NCBI GenBank assembly: GCA_039810585.1
Contig: JBDHXF010000008.1
Coordinates: forward strand, 16,227 to 80,226
Direction: 5' to 3'
Length of the DNA stretch: 64,000 bases
Source: JBBATK01 sp039810585
GTDB lineage: Bacteria > Bacteroidota > Ignavibacteria > Kapaibacteriales > NICIL-2
The translations under genes were made by a program, and so were the position numbers. Position 1 is the first letter of the stretch, and every line of letters begins with the position of its first letter. The notes under the pieces are model-generated. The model searched no databases, had not been told where the DNA came from, and saw only the letters and a program-made list of their open reading frames with translations. This document shows, in pieces, positions 36,439 through 44,926 of the stretch.

Positions 36439-37716
36439 TTATCTGCTGAGCACTTCAGCGATTGTCTGCACGACATTGTCACTCGTGCCAATGGTAGAGG
36501 CAATCTTCTTCGCATTTGCTTGTGCGAGTTCATGTGTCTGCTCCGGGTTCTGCACCCATTCAAGCCATCGCACTGCCTCGTCCACAGTACGCAAACATTG
36601 TAATCCTCCGGATTGCTCGAGGGCGACGGCATCGGCATTGTGCTGGAACTTCGGTCCGCATGACACCACCATCCCGTAACAGGCTGCTTCAGCTACACTG
36701 TGCACCCCGGCGCCAAAGCCACCGCCGATGTAGGCAGCGTCGGCTATAGCGTAGAGATTGAGCAGCTGTCCGACGGTATCGACAATGCCATGTCGCGTTC
36801 TGACTTCAGTGGACGTCTCAACCCCGGACCAGCGCATACAATGTCCCAGCGCATGGTCAGCCATCTCAAACAGCTCCTCATGCATTTCATGCGGAACGAT
36901 AAGCAATCGCGTTGAGGGACGGAGTGCTTTCAAACATGTGGGATGTAGAAACAGCTCGAGGTCAGGCTTCCACACGCTTCCGAGGATGAGGACGAAATCC
37001 TCAGGCTGAAACACCGTATTTCGAACGCCACGCCAGCTGCGACGCAGCTCCGGTTGCTGCGCTATCGCTCCTGCCAATCGATCGTAGCGCGTGTCGGTCC
37101 CAACGTGCAGAATGCTATGAACACCCAAAGCCTCAAACGAGCTATACGAGGACTCATTCACACAATACAGATGACTAACGGCGTTCATGAGTTCGCGATA
37201 GAAGGGGCGTCCAATGCCCGTTCCCAAAAACGACGAACGCGTGTAAGTGGCGTTGACGAGGACAACAGGGATAGTGCGCCTGCGACATTCATGCATCATG
37301 TTCCACCACAAGTCGTAACGCGATACGACAAGAAGAGTAGGACGCAAACGATCGAGAAATGCATGCACGCGTTTTAGCGAGTCGAAGGGAGCATAGACGA
37401 CGGCATCGGCGTGCGCGTATAGACGTTGATTACGATAACCGGAAGCAGAGGAGAAGGAAACAATCACCTGAGCATCAGGCCAGGATGAACGACATCGTTC
37501 AACGACGGGTTTCAGCTGCTCAAACTCACCCATCGAGGCGGCGTGGAACCAAAGACGAAAACCAGAGGCATCAAGCGAGTCTAGAGCCTTCCATGACATT
37601 CGCTCGTGTTGCCACCGGTGTCGTGCTTTGGTGGATACCAAGGCGAGTAGCGCGTAGACTACTGCCAAGGTCGGAACGACAATGACGTTATAGAGAAGAT
37701 GAAGGGTGAGGCGCAT
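36439..37716 (-). CDS. waaA: 3-deoxy-D-manno-octulosonic acid (Kdo) transferase
   Basis: Adds Kdo from CMP-Kdo to lipid IVA, joining the LPS core to lipid A; inner-membrane-associated GT-B enzyme (GT30). 425 residues. N-terminal TM anchor (about 4-26), then HAASMGEFEQLKPVVE with the catalytic Glu, VSFSSASGYR, LVVSRYDLWWNM and the C-terminal domain with GSVWKPDLELFL, FGAGVHSVAEAACYGM. The usual GSTWxxxE motif is present as GSVWKPDLE. Follows the crotonase gene by six bases on the same strand, indicating one transcript. Confidence 0.94.
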   Translation of the reverse strand: MRLTLHLLYNVIVVPTLAVVYALLALVSTKARHRWQHERMSWKALDSLDASGFRLWFHAASMGEFEQLKPVVERCRSSWPDAQVIVSFSSASGYRNQRLYAHADAVVYAPFDSLKRVHAFLDRLRPTLLVVSRYDLWWNMMHECRRRTIPVVLVNATYTRSSFLGTGIGRPFYRELMNAVSHLYCVNESSYSSFEALGVHSILHVGTDTRYDRLAGAIAQQPELRRSWRGVRNTVFQPEDFVLILGSVWKPDLELFLHPTCLKALRPSTRLLIVPHEMHEELFEMADHALGHCMRWSGVETSTEVRTRHGIVDTVGQLLNLYAIADAAYIGGGFGAGVHSVAEAACYGMVVSCGPKFQHNADAVALEQSGGLQCLRTVDEAVRWLEWVQNPEQTHELAQANAKKIASTIGTSDNVVQTIAEVLSR

Positions 37717-37722
37717 GAGGGC

Positions 37723-38496
37723 TTACTGACCCTTAAACGTAGCCGAGCGCTTCTCGAGAAAAGCAGACGTGCCTTCATGAAAGTCATGACTACCGCAGAG
37801 TTCGGCAAACTCGCGAGCTTCCACGTCCATACCATTACCGTGCGCCTGCGCTCTGATCGCTTTTAACGACGCCCGAACTGCCAATGGCGCCATCGACGCA
37901 ATGCTCAGAGCCGTCTTTCGGCAAGCATCGAGCAACTGCTCGGAAGGCACGATCGCGTTGATGAGGCCACATTGCAAGGCACGTTCAGCCGATATCATCA
38001 CCCCGCTCGTGATGAGTTCGATGGCCATTGCCGGACCGCAGAGACGGGTTAGGCGTTGTGTGCCGCCGTAGCCCGGAATGATGCCGAGCTTGACTTCCGG
38101 CTGACCAAACTGCGCATTGGGTGAGGCGTAGCGAAAGTGGCATGCCATGGCCAACTCGCAACCTCCTCCTAAGGCAAAACCATTGACGGCGGCGATCACG
38201 GGAATGGGGAAGTCCTCAATCATTTGGAAGATGCTCTGCCCACGTTCAGCGAAGTCCGTACCGCTCTTCGGTGTGCACTCTTGCAGCTCTCGAATGTCGG
38301 CGCCGGCGGCAAAGGCTTTCGGTCCTGCTCCGGTCACAATCACGCAGCGAAGTTGAGATTGCGTAGCGAGCTGAGTGAAGGCACTATTGAGCTCATTCAA
38401 CACCTGCGCATTGAGCGCATTGAGTTTGTCTGGTCTGTTAAGAGTAACGAGAGCAATACTCTCTTCAACACTCACATCAATACACTCAAAATTCAT
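37723..38496 (-). CDS. Enoyl-CoA hydratase/isomerase family protein
   Basis: Crotonase-fold enzyme, 257 residues, probably hydrating trans-2-enoyl-CoA in beta-oxidation. Oxyanion-hole elements are AFAAGADIREL (about 61-71) and GGGCELAMAC (about 104-113). Both catalytic glutamates of true hydratases seem present: FGQPEVKLG and MAIELITSG. Whole-length similarity to short-chain ECH is clear; the physiological substrate is not. It starts an operon with waaA downstream (six-base gap), a pairing without obvious metabolic sense. Confidence 0.94.
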   Translation of the reverse strand: MNFECIDVSVEESIALVTLNRPDKLNALNAQVLNELNSAFTQLATQSQLRCVIVTGAGPKAFAAGADIRELQECTPKSGTDFAERGQSIFQMIEDFPIPVIAAVNGFALGGGCELAMACHFRYASPNAQFGQPEVKLGIIPGYGGTQRLTRLCGPAMAIELITSGVMISAERALQCGLINAIVPSEQLLDACRKTALSIASMAPLAVRASLKAIRAQAHGNGMDVEAREFAELCGSHDFHEGTSAFLEKRSATFKGQ

Positions 38497-38619
38497 GGGG
38501 AACTCGACCTCTCATCGGTGAACACTGACGCAAAATTACTAAATTGCCACTGCAGCAATGAGGAAGTGCACGAGTGCGAAGGCTGCTTCTATTGGCGGTT
38601 GTAGACTCACGGCCAGAAC

Positions 38620-39138
38620 ATGAACAGCAGTGTTGCACAGGAACTCGACCAAAAAGTTCGTCGCCGGAAAATTGAATATCTGGTGTTGATCGCCATTCAG
38701 GCATTTTTTGCCGGTTCCATGAGCGCGGTCTTACGTCCATTTCTCTGTCTTGGCTTGATCCTAAGCACGAGCGGAACCTGTTGGACACTCACCCAGTACC
38801 GGCAGAAGCGATGTACTCTTCCCGAGGCTAATCGCTTTCGGGTTATTGTGGATGCCTTAGAAGCTCTCTTTCTCATGCTCTTCCTTACAGTGTTCAGCAT
38901 CGTTGCACTGCAATACGAGGTTGATGCTCGTGTGTACTATGCACACATTAGTATTCTGCTCCTCAGTTATTTCGCTGCTACCGTGCTGACGGAGTTGTTT
39001 TGGATACGGCGCATCTTTCCGCTCCTTAACAGCGCACAGCAACTCAACTATGTGATCAATCTGCCGGCGTCCATTTTATGGCCGTTCCGGCTCTCGTACC
39101 TGAAGCGGCTCTTTCGATGGAAAAACAGTACACATTAA
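38620..39138 (+). CDS. Integral membrane protein of unknown function
   Basis: 172 residues with four predicted TM segments (about 20-45, 70-95, 105-125 and 135-155) and short basic loops. No family recognised. Its end overlaps the start of the phosphodiester-glycosidase gene by 22 bases in another frame, suggesting translational coupling. Start ATG 38620 has no strong ribosome-binding site, but the four-helix pattern and coupling support a real gene. Confidence 0.75.
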   Translation: MNSSVAQELDQKVRRRKIEYLVLIAIQAFFAGSMSAVLRPFLCLGLILSTSGTCWTLTQYRQKRCTLPEANRFRVIVDALEALFLMLFLTVFSIVALQYEVDARVYYAHISILLLSYFAATVLTELFWIRRIFPLLNSAQQLNYVINLPASILWPFRLSYLKRLFRWKNSTH

Positions 39139-40736
39139 CATTTCGATTGTCATCACTACTGCACTCTGCGTCTGTGCGCTTGCTCATCTGTTGCACCTTG
39201 AGCTTGTGCATTCTTAGTTCAGCCGACACGTTTGCGGCTGCACCGAAGCATGGGACAAAGAAGTCCAGACCCTCAGCAAAGAAGGGAAGCTCAGCACGTT
39301 CATCGCGCAGCTCAGGCGCTTCAAAGAAATCCGCATCGAAGCGGGGAAGTAGCATGAGCTCCAAGACCTCGAAGAAGAGTCGCTCAAAAGCCTCACGTCG
39401 TTCGCGACATCGCGGAGTAGATATCGCACGAGCCCGTGCAGAAGCACGAGCACCGAAAGCACTGGCAGTCATCAGTATCGCGAAGGACTCCATTCTCACA
39501 GACGGCATTATTTACCGCGAGATCAACGTCACCCACGCCGATTCCTCACACAGCCTGGTACACGCGCTTACGTGCGTGCTTAGGAATCCGCATTACAGCG
39601 TGATGACCTTGAAAGCCGATAATCAAGCAAATTCGTTGGAACGCCTGCGCGACTTCCGCTCACGTTTGGATTCAACCGAAAATAAGGTACTCTATGCAGC
39701 TGTTAACGCGCACTTTTGGCGCGCTGCTTCGACAACACCTATCGGACCAACGGTCTGCAGCGGAGAAGTGTGCGAGATGCTGCCGTATAAGGATTGGACC
39801 TGTTGCTTCTTTGATACGAAAAACCGACCGATCATCGATAGTCTTGTTCTCAGTGCATCTATTCGCAACAAGGATGGACAAGGCCTTCGTGTGTGCTCGG
39901 TTAATCGGCGGGTAATGAGCGATTCCATCGTATTGTTCAATAGCTTTATCGGTCAAACGGTGCCCTATGTTCCAACCGAGGCTATTGAGCAGGAAATTGC
40001 GGAAAGCATGAGCGACAGTACTTCGTTGCTGCGTGACTCCACGGAACTGCGTATCTCTCGCGACTCGCTTCGTGCCGCCTATACGGCTCTGCGCCAAGCT
40101 TCGTCAGCAGAATTTTCTACAGCTAAAGTGCTGTGTCGTTATCTCCACACTCCGGCCGTCAACGAGGATATTCACATGGTGGTGTTGCGCATGGTTGATA
40201 CCGGTTCCGTCGCCATGCCTCTTCGTGGTTGTGTGTTGTCCATGAGTCTGGATGAGCTTCATCGTCTTCACTGTGCGGTGGGCGACACCTTAGTGCTTCG
40301 TTACACCACCAGCAAACGAGATTCCATTGTGTACACCAATGCGGTTTGCGGCACTCCACTGCTCGTGAGCGGCGGTGCCATTTCGGAAAACCTCAAGCCG
40401 ATTAGTAATGCGGGCCAACGATTCTATTATCGTCGTCTTGCACGCACGGCCATTGGCACCGACATCACTCGCAACACGATTTACCTCGTGACGGTTGAAT
40501 GTAACTCCCGCTCTACGGGATTCACCATTGCAGAATTAGCTGAATTCATGAAACGCTTTGGTGCCTACTCTGCCCTTAACCTCGATGGAGGCGGTTCGGC
40601 GCAAATGCTGGTAGGCGATTCTGTGGTGAGTCACACCGCGGAACAGGGGCAGCGCCGTGTTTCTGTATGCCTGGGTCTGGGCAAGTATCATTTCCGCTCA
40701 ACCAAGAAAACGCGCGACGCCAAAAAGGAAGATTGA
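39117..40736 (+). CDS. Exported phosphodiester glycosidase (NAGPA) family protein
   Basis: 539 residues from ATG 39117 (an upstream ATG 39078 would add 13 residues before the signal peptide). Signal peptide about 1-42, ending DTFAAA, then a basic Lys/Ser/Arg-rich low-complexity segment (about 45-105). The catalytic-type region is near the C-terminus: TGFTIAELAEFMKRFG and ALNLDGGGSAQMLVGD match the core of the NAGPA/DUF2233 family, which includes the uncovering enzyme removing GlcNAc from phosphodiesters and sporulation proteins. Predicted periplasmic or surface enzyme on cell-envelope phosphoglycans; substrate is inferred only. Overlaps the preceding membrane-protein gene. Confidence 0.87.
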   Translation: MEKQYTLTFRLSSLLHSASVRLLICCTLSLCILSSADTFAAAPKHGTKKSRPSAKKGSSARSSRSSGASKKSASKRGSSMSSKTSKKSRSKASRRSRHRGVDIARARAEARAPKALAVISIAKDSILTDGIIYREINVTHADSSHSLVHALTCVLRNPHYSVMTLKADNQANSLERLRDFRSRLDSTENKVLYAAVNAHFWRAASTTPIGPTVCSGEVCEMLPYKDWTCCFFDTKNRPIIDSLVLSASIRNKDGQGLRVCSVNRRVMSDSIVLFNSFIGQTVPYVPTEAIEQEIAESMSDSTSLLRDSTELRISRDSLRAAYTALRQASSAEFSTAKVLCRYLHTPAVNEDIHMVVLRMVDTGSVAMPLRGCVLSMSLDELHRLHCAVGDTLVLRYTTSKRDSIVYTNAVCGTPLLVSGGAISENLKPISNAGQRFYYRRLARTAIGTDITRNTIYLVTVECNSRSTGFTIAELAEFMKRFGAYSALNLDGGGSAQMLVGDSVVSHTAEQGQRRVSVCLGLGKYHFRSTKKTRDAKKED

Positions 40737-40833
40737 GACGAAGTGGGGATTGAGTGAAGCTCAGGTTGCAGATGACGTCTCGTCAACTCGGGACGAAGCA
40801 CACACTCACTTTCGTAATGACTAAGACTCTTGA

Positions 40834-40860
40834 TACGTAGGCGGCGTTGCCGCCTACGTA
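40834..40860. other. Perfect 12-base hairpin between convergent genes
   Basis: TACGTAGGCGGC-gtt-GCCGCCTACGTA. Bidirectional symmetry, no T-run; lies between convergent genes (stop 40736 plus, stop 40907 minus), so it may act as a weak terminator or 3' stabiliser. Same geometry as 14144-14170. Confidence 0.6.
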
Positions 40861-40906
40861 CTGAAAATCTCCTGCCGATTCATCACTGCTCAGCAGATCT
40901 GAACCG

Positions 40907-41935
40907 TTAGGCGTCGATTGTCAACACTACCTTACCAATTACCTCACCGCTGTCGAGCAGACGCTGTCCTTCTGCAGCCATTGACAGTGGGAGAACCTTA
41001 TGAATGTGCGTGTGGACTTTGCCTGTTGCCACCAAGTCCACAAGCTCTGCGAGCTCTGATTTTCTGCCGAGGTATAAGCCGTGAAGAGAAAGGTGGCGCA
41101 AATAGGTCAACTGGATGTTTAAGGTCACTTCTCGCCCCGTCAACATTCCGCACAAGAGCATCTTTCCGCCTTTACGAAGTAGGGCAAAGCTGGTAGGGAA
41201 GGTCTTTGGACCAACATAGTCCAACACGCAGTCCACCCCCGCCGGAAATAGCGCGCGTACAGCGGCTCCGACATCATCGGTATAGTGATTGAATACATGG
41301 TCGGCGCCAAGACTGCGCAGTACGGCTGCTTTCTCTTCATTGCCGGCAGTGGCGATAATGGTCGCACCGGTCGATTTGGCTAATTGCAGGGCCAGGGTTC
41401 CAAATCCGCCCGATGCGCCCCACAGCAGAAAGGATTGACCGGCTTTCAATTTTGCCACGTCATAGAGAGCATGATAGGCGGTGAGACCGGAAATGGGAAG
41501 ACAGGCTGCATCTTCAAAACTGACGGTGTCGGGAATGGAGAGAAGACTGGATTCAGGCACAGCCACGTACTCGGCGTAGCTACCGGGACGGTGCAAGCCG
41601 AAGTACTGCCAGCGTTCTGAAAGAAAAGCATCCGGATTATCAAGCTCGTCAGCCGGTACGACGATTGGCCAGCTCAACACGCGATCGCCTTCTTTGAAGT
41701 GTTTCGCAGACGAACCGCATCGAGCAACAACGCCGGCTATATCGCCACCCGGAATGTGCGGGAGTTTTGCGGGGATACCCGGATAGCCGTCGCGAACAAC
41801 GATGTCGATTCGATTTATGCTAGTGGCGTGCACACGAACAAGCACTTCATCGTCGTTGATCTCAGGAATTGGCCAATCTTCTACATAGTGCAACGCGTCG
41901 GCGTTGCCATGAGCGTGGAGTACAACTGCTTTCAT
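40907..41935 (-). CDS. Zinc-independent MDR-family alcohol dehydrogenase/quinone oxidoreductase
   Basis: 342 residues. N-terminal GroES-like domain (VRVHATSINRIDIVVRDG) and C-terminal Rossmann domain with LLWGASGGFGTLALQLAKS, the NADPH-binding GxGGxG variant. The zinc ligands of classical alcohol dehydrogenases are absent from the catalytic loop, which favours a quinone oxidoreductase/enoyl reductase-type function. It lies 18 bases after the CPBP protease gene, third in the menA operon. Substrate unknown. Confidence 0.9.
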   Translation of the reverse strand: MKAVVLHAHGNADALHYVEDWPIPEINDDEVLVRVHATSINRIDIVVRDGYPGIPAKLPHIPGGDIAGVVARCGSSAKHFKEGDRVLSWPIVVPADELDNPDAFLSERWQYFGLHRPGSYAEYVAVPESSLLSIPDTVSFEDAACLPISGLTAYHALYDVAKLKAGQSFLLWGASGGFGTLALQLAKSTGATIIATAGNEEKAAVLRSLGADHVFNHYTDDVGAAVRALFPAGVDCVLDYVGPKTFPTSFALLRKGGKMLLCGMLTGREVTLNIQLTYLRHLSLHGLYLGRKSELAELVDLVATGKVHTHIHKVLPLSMAAEGQRLLDSGEVIGKVVLTIDA

Positions 41936-41953
41936 GGTGAATGAGGAGTAGTG

Positions 41954-42610
41954 TTAGGAAAACTGAACGGGCAGAAGGACAAAAATGGTGGTGTCCCAAA
42001 GCGCGTGCGAAATAATACCGGGAACAAGCGAGTGGTAGCGTCGGAAGAGAAAGCCCCAGTGCATTCCCAAGACCAGAGCGGCAACAAGCAACATTGGATT
42101 GAGAGCCCAGATGTGTACCAGTGCGTAGAGTGCCGTCGTGCTCAGCAGCGCGGTCCGCGGATTGCTAAGCTCCTCCAGTCTTGCTTGAACGAAGCCTCGC
42201 CAAAAAGTCTCCTCGCACGGCGCAATGATAAAGAAGAGCAACGGCGCGATGATGTGCGGATCGAGTTGAACCCTGGTGGCGTAGACTGCCTGAATGTGCG
42301 GAACCGTCCAACTGAACATCAGGCTCATAAGCCAGACACCTAATCGGCTTAGACCGTAGAGCAGAACCGCATGTCCCGCCCCAATGGCAAGAAACTTTGG
42401 TTCAAAGTGAAACAACGCAGCAAGTTTTTTCCGCTGCAGTACAAGAGTCAACACACTGAGTACCAGTGTAGAACACACCATCGCTTGCCAGAAAAAGTGG
42501 TCGTGTATTTCTTGCGTCCACGAGAGCTGACGCGAGAACATGACAAACCATAAAGTAGCAGCAAGGAGAATGGGTGGGACGACCTGCTTCATAGAACGAG
42601 TGGACAGCAA
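41954..42610 (-). CDS. CPBP family intramembrane metalloprotease (CAAX protease-like)
   Basis: 218 residues with about six TM helices. The three CPBP motifs are present: EETFWRGFV (EExxxR, about residues 131-139), YALVHIW (FxxxH-type) and SHALWDTTIF (HxxxD/N-type), giving the catalytic Glu and His set. Family members cleave membrane or prenylated substrates or act as bacteriocin self-immunity factors; the role here is unknown. Only three bases separate it from the menA stop, so they are co-transcribed; MenA handles prenyl lipids, which may be coincidental. Confidence 0.92.
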   Translation of the reverse strand: MLSTRSMKQVVPPILLAATLWFVMFSRQLSWTQEIHDHFFWQAMVCSTLVLSVLTLVLQRKKLAALFHFEPKFLAIGAGHAVLLYGLSRLGVWLMSLMFSWTVPHIQAVYATRVQLDPHIIAPLLFFIIAPCEETFWRGFVQARLEELSNPRTALLSTTALYALVHIWALNPMLLVAALVLGMHWGFLFRRYHSLVPGIISHALWDTTIFVLLPVQFS

Positions 42611-42613
42611 TAA

Positions 42614-43537
42614 TTAGAACCAGTGCGCTAGAACACATCCAATACTGTATAGTGCACCAAATAGAAAGTGATGCTGTGCGGTGTGAACGTCCGTCATGGC
42701 TATCGCCTCCGGCGCTCCCATTGGATCTGCCGCCCGGATGGCACGTAAATTTTTCAATGCCGGAGGGAAACTGAGGAGTACCAGAAGAGTCCACGGACTC
42801 AGCATTTTCAGAGCCACTAAAACAATCACAATCACAAAAGCAGCCACAACAATAAGGATATATTCCCATCGCGATGCCGACGGTCCAAGGAGTGTTGCCA
42901 CGGTATGCAAATTCGCCTTACGGTCGTGCGAGATATCACGAATATTATTGGCAATCAAGATGGCCGCCACCAAGCAGCCAATGGGGAGCGACGCGTAGAT
43001 TACGGTATCGTTTATCGTGCCGGTGAGCACATAGTACGAACCGCACACCATCAACGGACCCATCAAGAGGAACACCAGTACATCGCCAACGGCAAAGTAC
43101 TTGTATGCAGCAGAGCCACCGCCGCAGTAAAAGTAGCCACCAAAGATTCCGATCACTCCGAGGATTAAGACCGGCGTTCCGCGTTCCACCACCATGAAGA
43201 GTCCCAACACAAAGGTGATGGCAAAAAGCAGCAGTCCCACTCGGTACACGGAGGAGGGGGCAAGGAGACCATCAACCAGGATACGACTGGAGCCATAGCT
43301 CTCCTTGGTATCGACTCCACGTTTGAAATCAAAGTAGTCGCTTACCAAGTTCGTTGCAGCATGCATCATCACCGAACAGACGGCAATAAGAGGAAGCAAA
43401 TACCAGTACACCGTACCGTTAAACGATAGAGCCAGGGCCGCCCCAAGAAGTACCGGTGTGATACTGGCGGTAAAAGAAAACGCCCGAACTGCCTGCATCC
43501 ACAAACTCATGGTGGAACGTTCTGCTTGCGCTGTCAT
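42614..43537 (-). CDS. menA: 1,4-dihydroxy-2-naphthoate polyprenyltransferase
   Basis: Attaches the polyprenyl chain to DHNA in menaquinone synthesis; UbiA-superfamily inner-membrane enzyme. 307 residues with eight to nine TM segments. First Asp-rich motif NLVSDYFDFKRGVD (about 63-76), second NNIRDISHDRKANLHT (about 197-212). Menaquinone as the respiratory quinone is consistent with Bacteroidota/Chlorobiota. No other men genes are in the window. Head of an operon with a CPBP protease and an MDR oxidoreductase. A perfect palindrome sits 63 bases upstream of the start. Confidence 0.94.
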   Translation of the reverse strand: MTAQAERSTMSLWMQAVRAFSFTASITPVLLGAALALSFNGTVYWYLLPLIAVCSVMMHAATNLVSDYFDFKRGVDTKESYGSSRILVDGLLAPSSVYRVGLLLFAITFVLGLFMVVERGTPVLILGVIGIFGGYFYCGGGSAAYKYFAVGDVLVFLLMGPLMVCGSYYVLTGTINDTVIYASLPIGCLVAAILIANNIRDISHDRKANLHTVATLLGPSASRWEYILIVVAAFVIVIVLVALKMLSPWTLLVLLSFPPALKNLRAIRAADPMGAPEAIAMTDVHTAQHHFLFGALYSIGCVLAHWF

Positions 43538-43599
43538 AATGATGTGAAGTCCGTGAAAAATCGATTGAGAAGTCGGTTTAGGCCGAATTCTTAAATCCT

Positions 43600-43615
43600 G
43601 ACCGACCGGTCGGTC
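43600..43615. promoter_or_regulatory. Perfect 16-bp palindrome GACCGACCGGTCGGTC, TetR-type operator
   Basis: The sequence is the well-known form of TetR/AcrR-family operators (ACCGACCGGTCGGT core). On the minus strand TTGACG (43620-43615) abuts it, so the palindrome would fall just between -35 and -10 of a promoter for menA; a weak GATTTA or ATTTAA lies 17-18 bases on. It is 174 bases from the divergent DUF4197 start and could also serve that gene. No TetR-family gene is in the window. The palindrome is seen directly; repressor identity is inference. Confidence 0.7.
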
Positions 43616-43788
43616 GTCAAAAATACCACTTCACAAGGCCTTAATGGTATGCTACGGTTCGAAATGTTTGCACACTTCAAACGTTTTTCCGCCTCGAGAC
43701 GTCTCAAGTGCGAAGGCTGCCGCCTCACCCGAATTAAACTCTACGTTGCGGGCGAGTCTTTGATGTCACACCAACACCAACACGTTTC

Positions 43789-44544
43789 ATGAAATTTTCC
43801 ACGCAATCTCGGCTTCTGCTTCTCTTAGCATTGAATCTTGTTGCATTTGATGCAACATTGGATTTGCATGCTCAGGGGTGGATGGACAAAGTGAAGAAGA
43901 CCGTTAAAGACGTGCAAACCGCGGTTGGCTCGTCTGCTTTGAGTGAGGAGGATGCCGCCAAAGGCATTAAAGAAGCTCTCTCGAACGGTACAAGCAAAGG
44001 CACGGCACAACTGGCGGCAACCAATGGATACTTCGGTAATCCAACCGTGAAAATTCCTTTTCCGCAGAGTGCCTCCACGGTAGAAAATACCCTGCGTAAA
44101 ATAGGGATGGGATCCAAGGTGGACGAGGCAGTCCTCTCCATCAACCGAGCTGCAGAAAAAGCCGCAAGCGATGCGAAGCCAATATTCCTGAAGGCCATTG
44201 AGGGAATGACAGTAAACGATGCGATTGGCATTGTGAAAGGGTCACAACATTCAGCCACAGAGTATTTGCAGCGAAGCACCACGGCGCAATTGCAGCAGAC
44301 CTTTAAACCCGTCATCGCCAAAGCTCTGGAGTCGGTCCAGGCTACACGCTATTGGTCGGATGTGATGTCCACCTACAACAAAGTACCCTTTGTCACTCCC
44401 GTTTCTACCGACCTGTCTGAGTATGTGACGCAAAAGGCAATTGACGGACTCTTCGTGATGATTGCCGCAGAGGAAGAAAATATCCGGAGCAATCCCGCGG
44501 CACGGGTGTCGGATTTGCTCAAGCGGGTGTTTGGTTCTCACTAA
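43789..44544 (+). CDS. Exported DUF4197 domain protein
   Basis: 251 residues. Signal peptide (MKFSTQSRLLLLLALNLVAF, cleavage near LHAQ). The mature domain shows the family's pattern: ALSNGTSKGTAQLAATNGY, NPTVKIPFPQSA, AFFKAIEGMTV-like FLKAIEGMTVNDAIGIVKG, TTAQLQQTFKPVI. DUF4197 proteins are periplasmic helical proteins of unknown function, common in Proteobacteria and Bacteroidota. Single gene; its promoter region includes the 43600 palindrome. Confidence 0.92.
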   Translation: MKFSTQSRLLLLLALNLVAFDATLDLHAQGWMDKVKKTVKDVQTAVGSSALSEEDAAKGIKEALSNGTSKGTAQLAATNGYFGNPTVKIPFPQSASTVENTLRKIGMGSKVDEAVLSINRAAEKAASDAKPIFLKAIEGMTVNDAIGIVKGSQHSATEYLQRSTTAQLQQTFKPVIAKALESVQATRYWSDVMSTYNKVPFVTPVSTDLSEYVTQKAIDGLFVMIAAEEENIRSNPAARVSDLLKRVFGSH

Positions 44545-44575
44545 TTTGCAGCTTCGATGAAATAACGAGCTGCCG

Positions 44576-44926
44576 ATGATAGACGAGACACCAGAACAAC
44601 CACAGTTGAGCCCGGAACGCAGAATGCGTCGCCGTCGCCGCCTGATCGTGTTGCTGGCCGCCGCTCTCATCCTTGCGTTCGGCCTCTTCTCCAGCTATGG
44701 ATTACTCACCCGCGTGCGTTTGGAACGTCAGCGGAGTGCATTACTCGATTCGATTCAACTGTTAACGCAGACGCACGACTCGCTTCTCCAGCGGAGTCGT
44801 CGTTTGCAGTACGACAGCACCGAAATCGAACGCCTGGCTCGGGAGAACTACGGCATGGCTAAGCCCAACGAGCAAGTGTATATTGTGCGAGATCCGGAGG
44901 AGAAACACGATGATCCCGCACACTAA
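44576..44926 (+). CDS. FtsB/DivIC-type septum formation initiator
   Basis: 116 residues: short cytoplasmic basic N-terminus, one TM helix (about 23-44), then a coiled coil (about 45-92) and the conserved ERLARENYGMAKPNEQVYIV motif. These bitopic proteins form the FtsQ-FtsL-FtsB complex that activates septal peptidoglycan synthesis. The coupling with the RidA-like gene (17-base overlap) is unusual; ftsB often lies next to enolase. Confident family call, subtype FtsB versus DivIC not separable. Confidence 0.92.
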   Translation: MIDETPEQPQLSPERRMRRRRRLIVLLAAALILAFGLFSSYGLLTRVRLERQRSALLDSIQLLTQTHDSLLQRSRRLQYDSTEIERLARENYGMAKPNEQVYIVRDPEEKHDDPAH

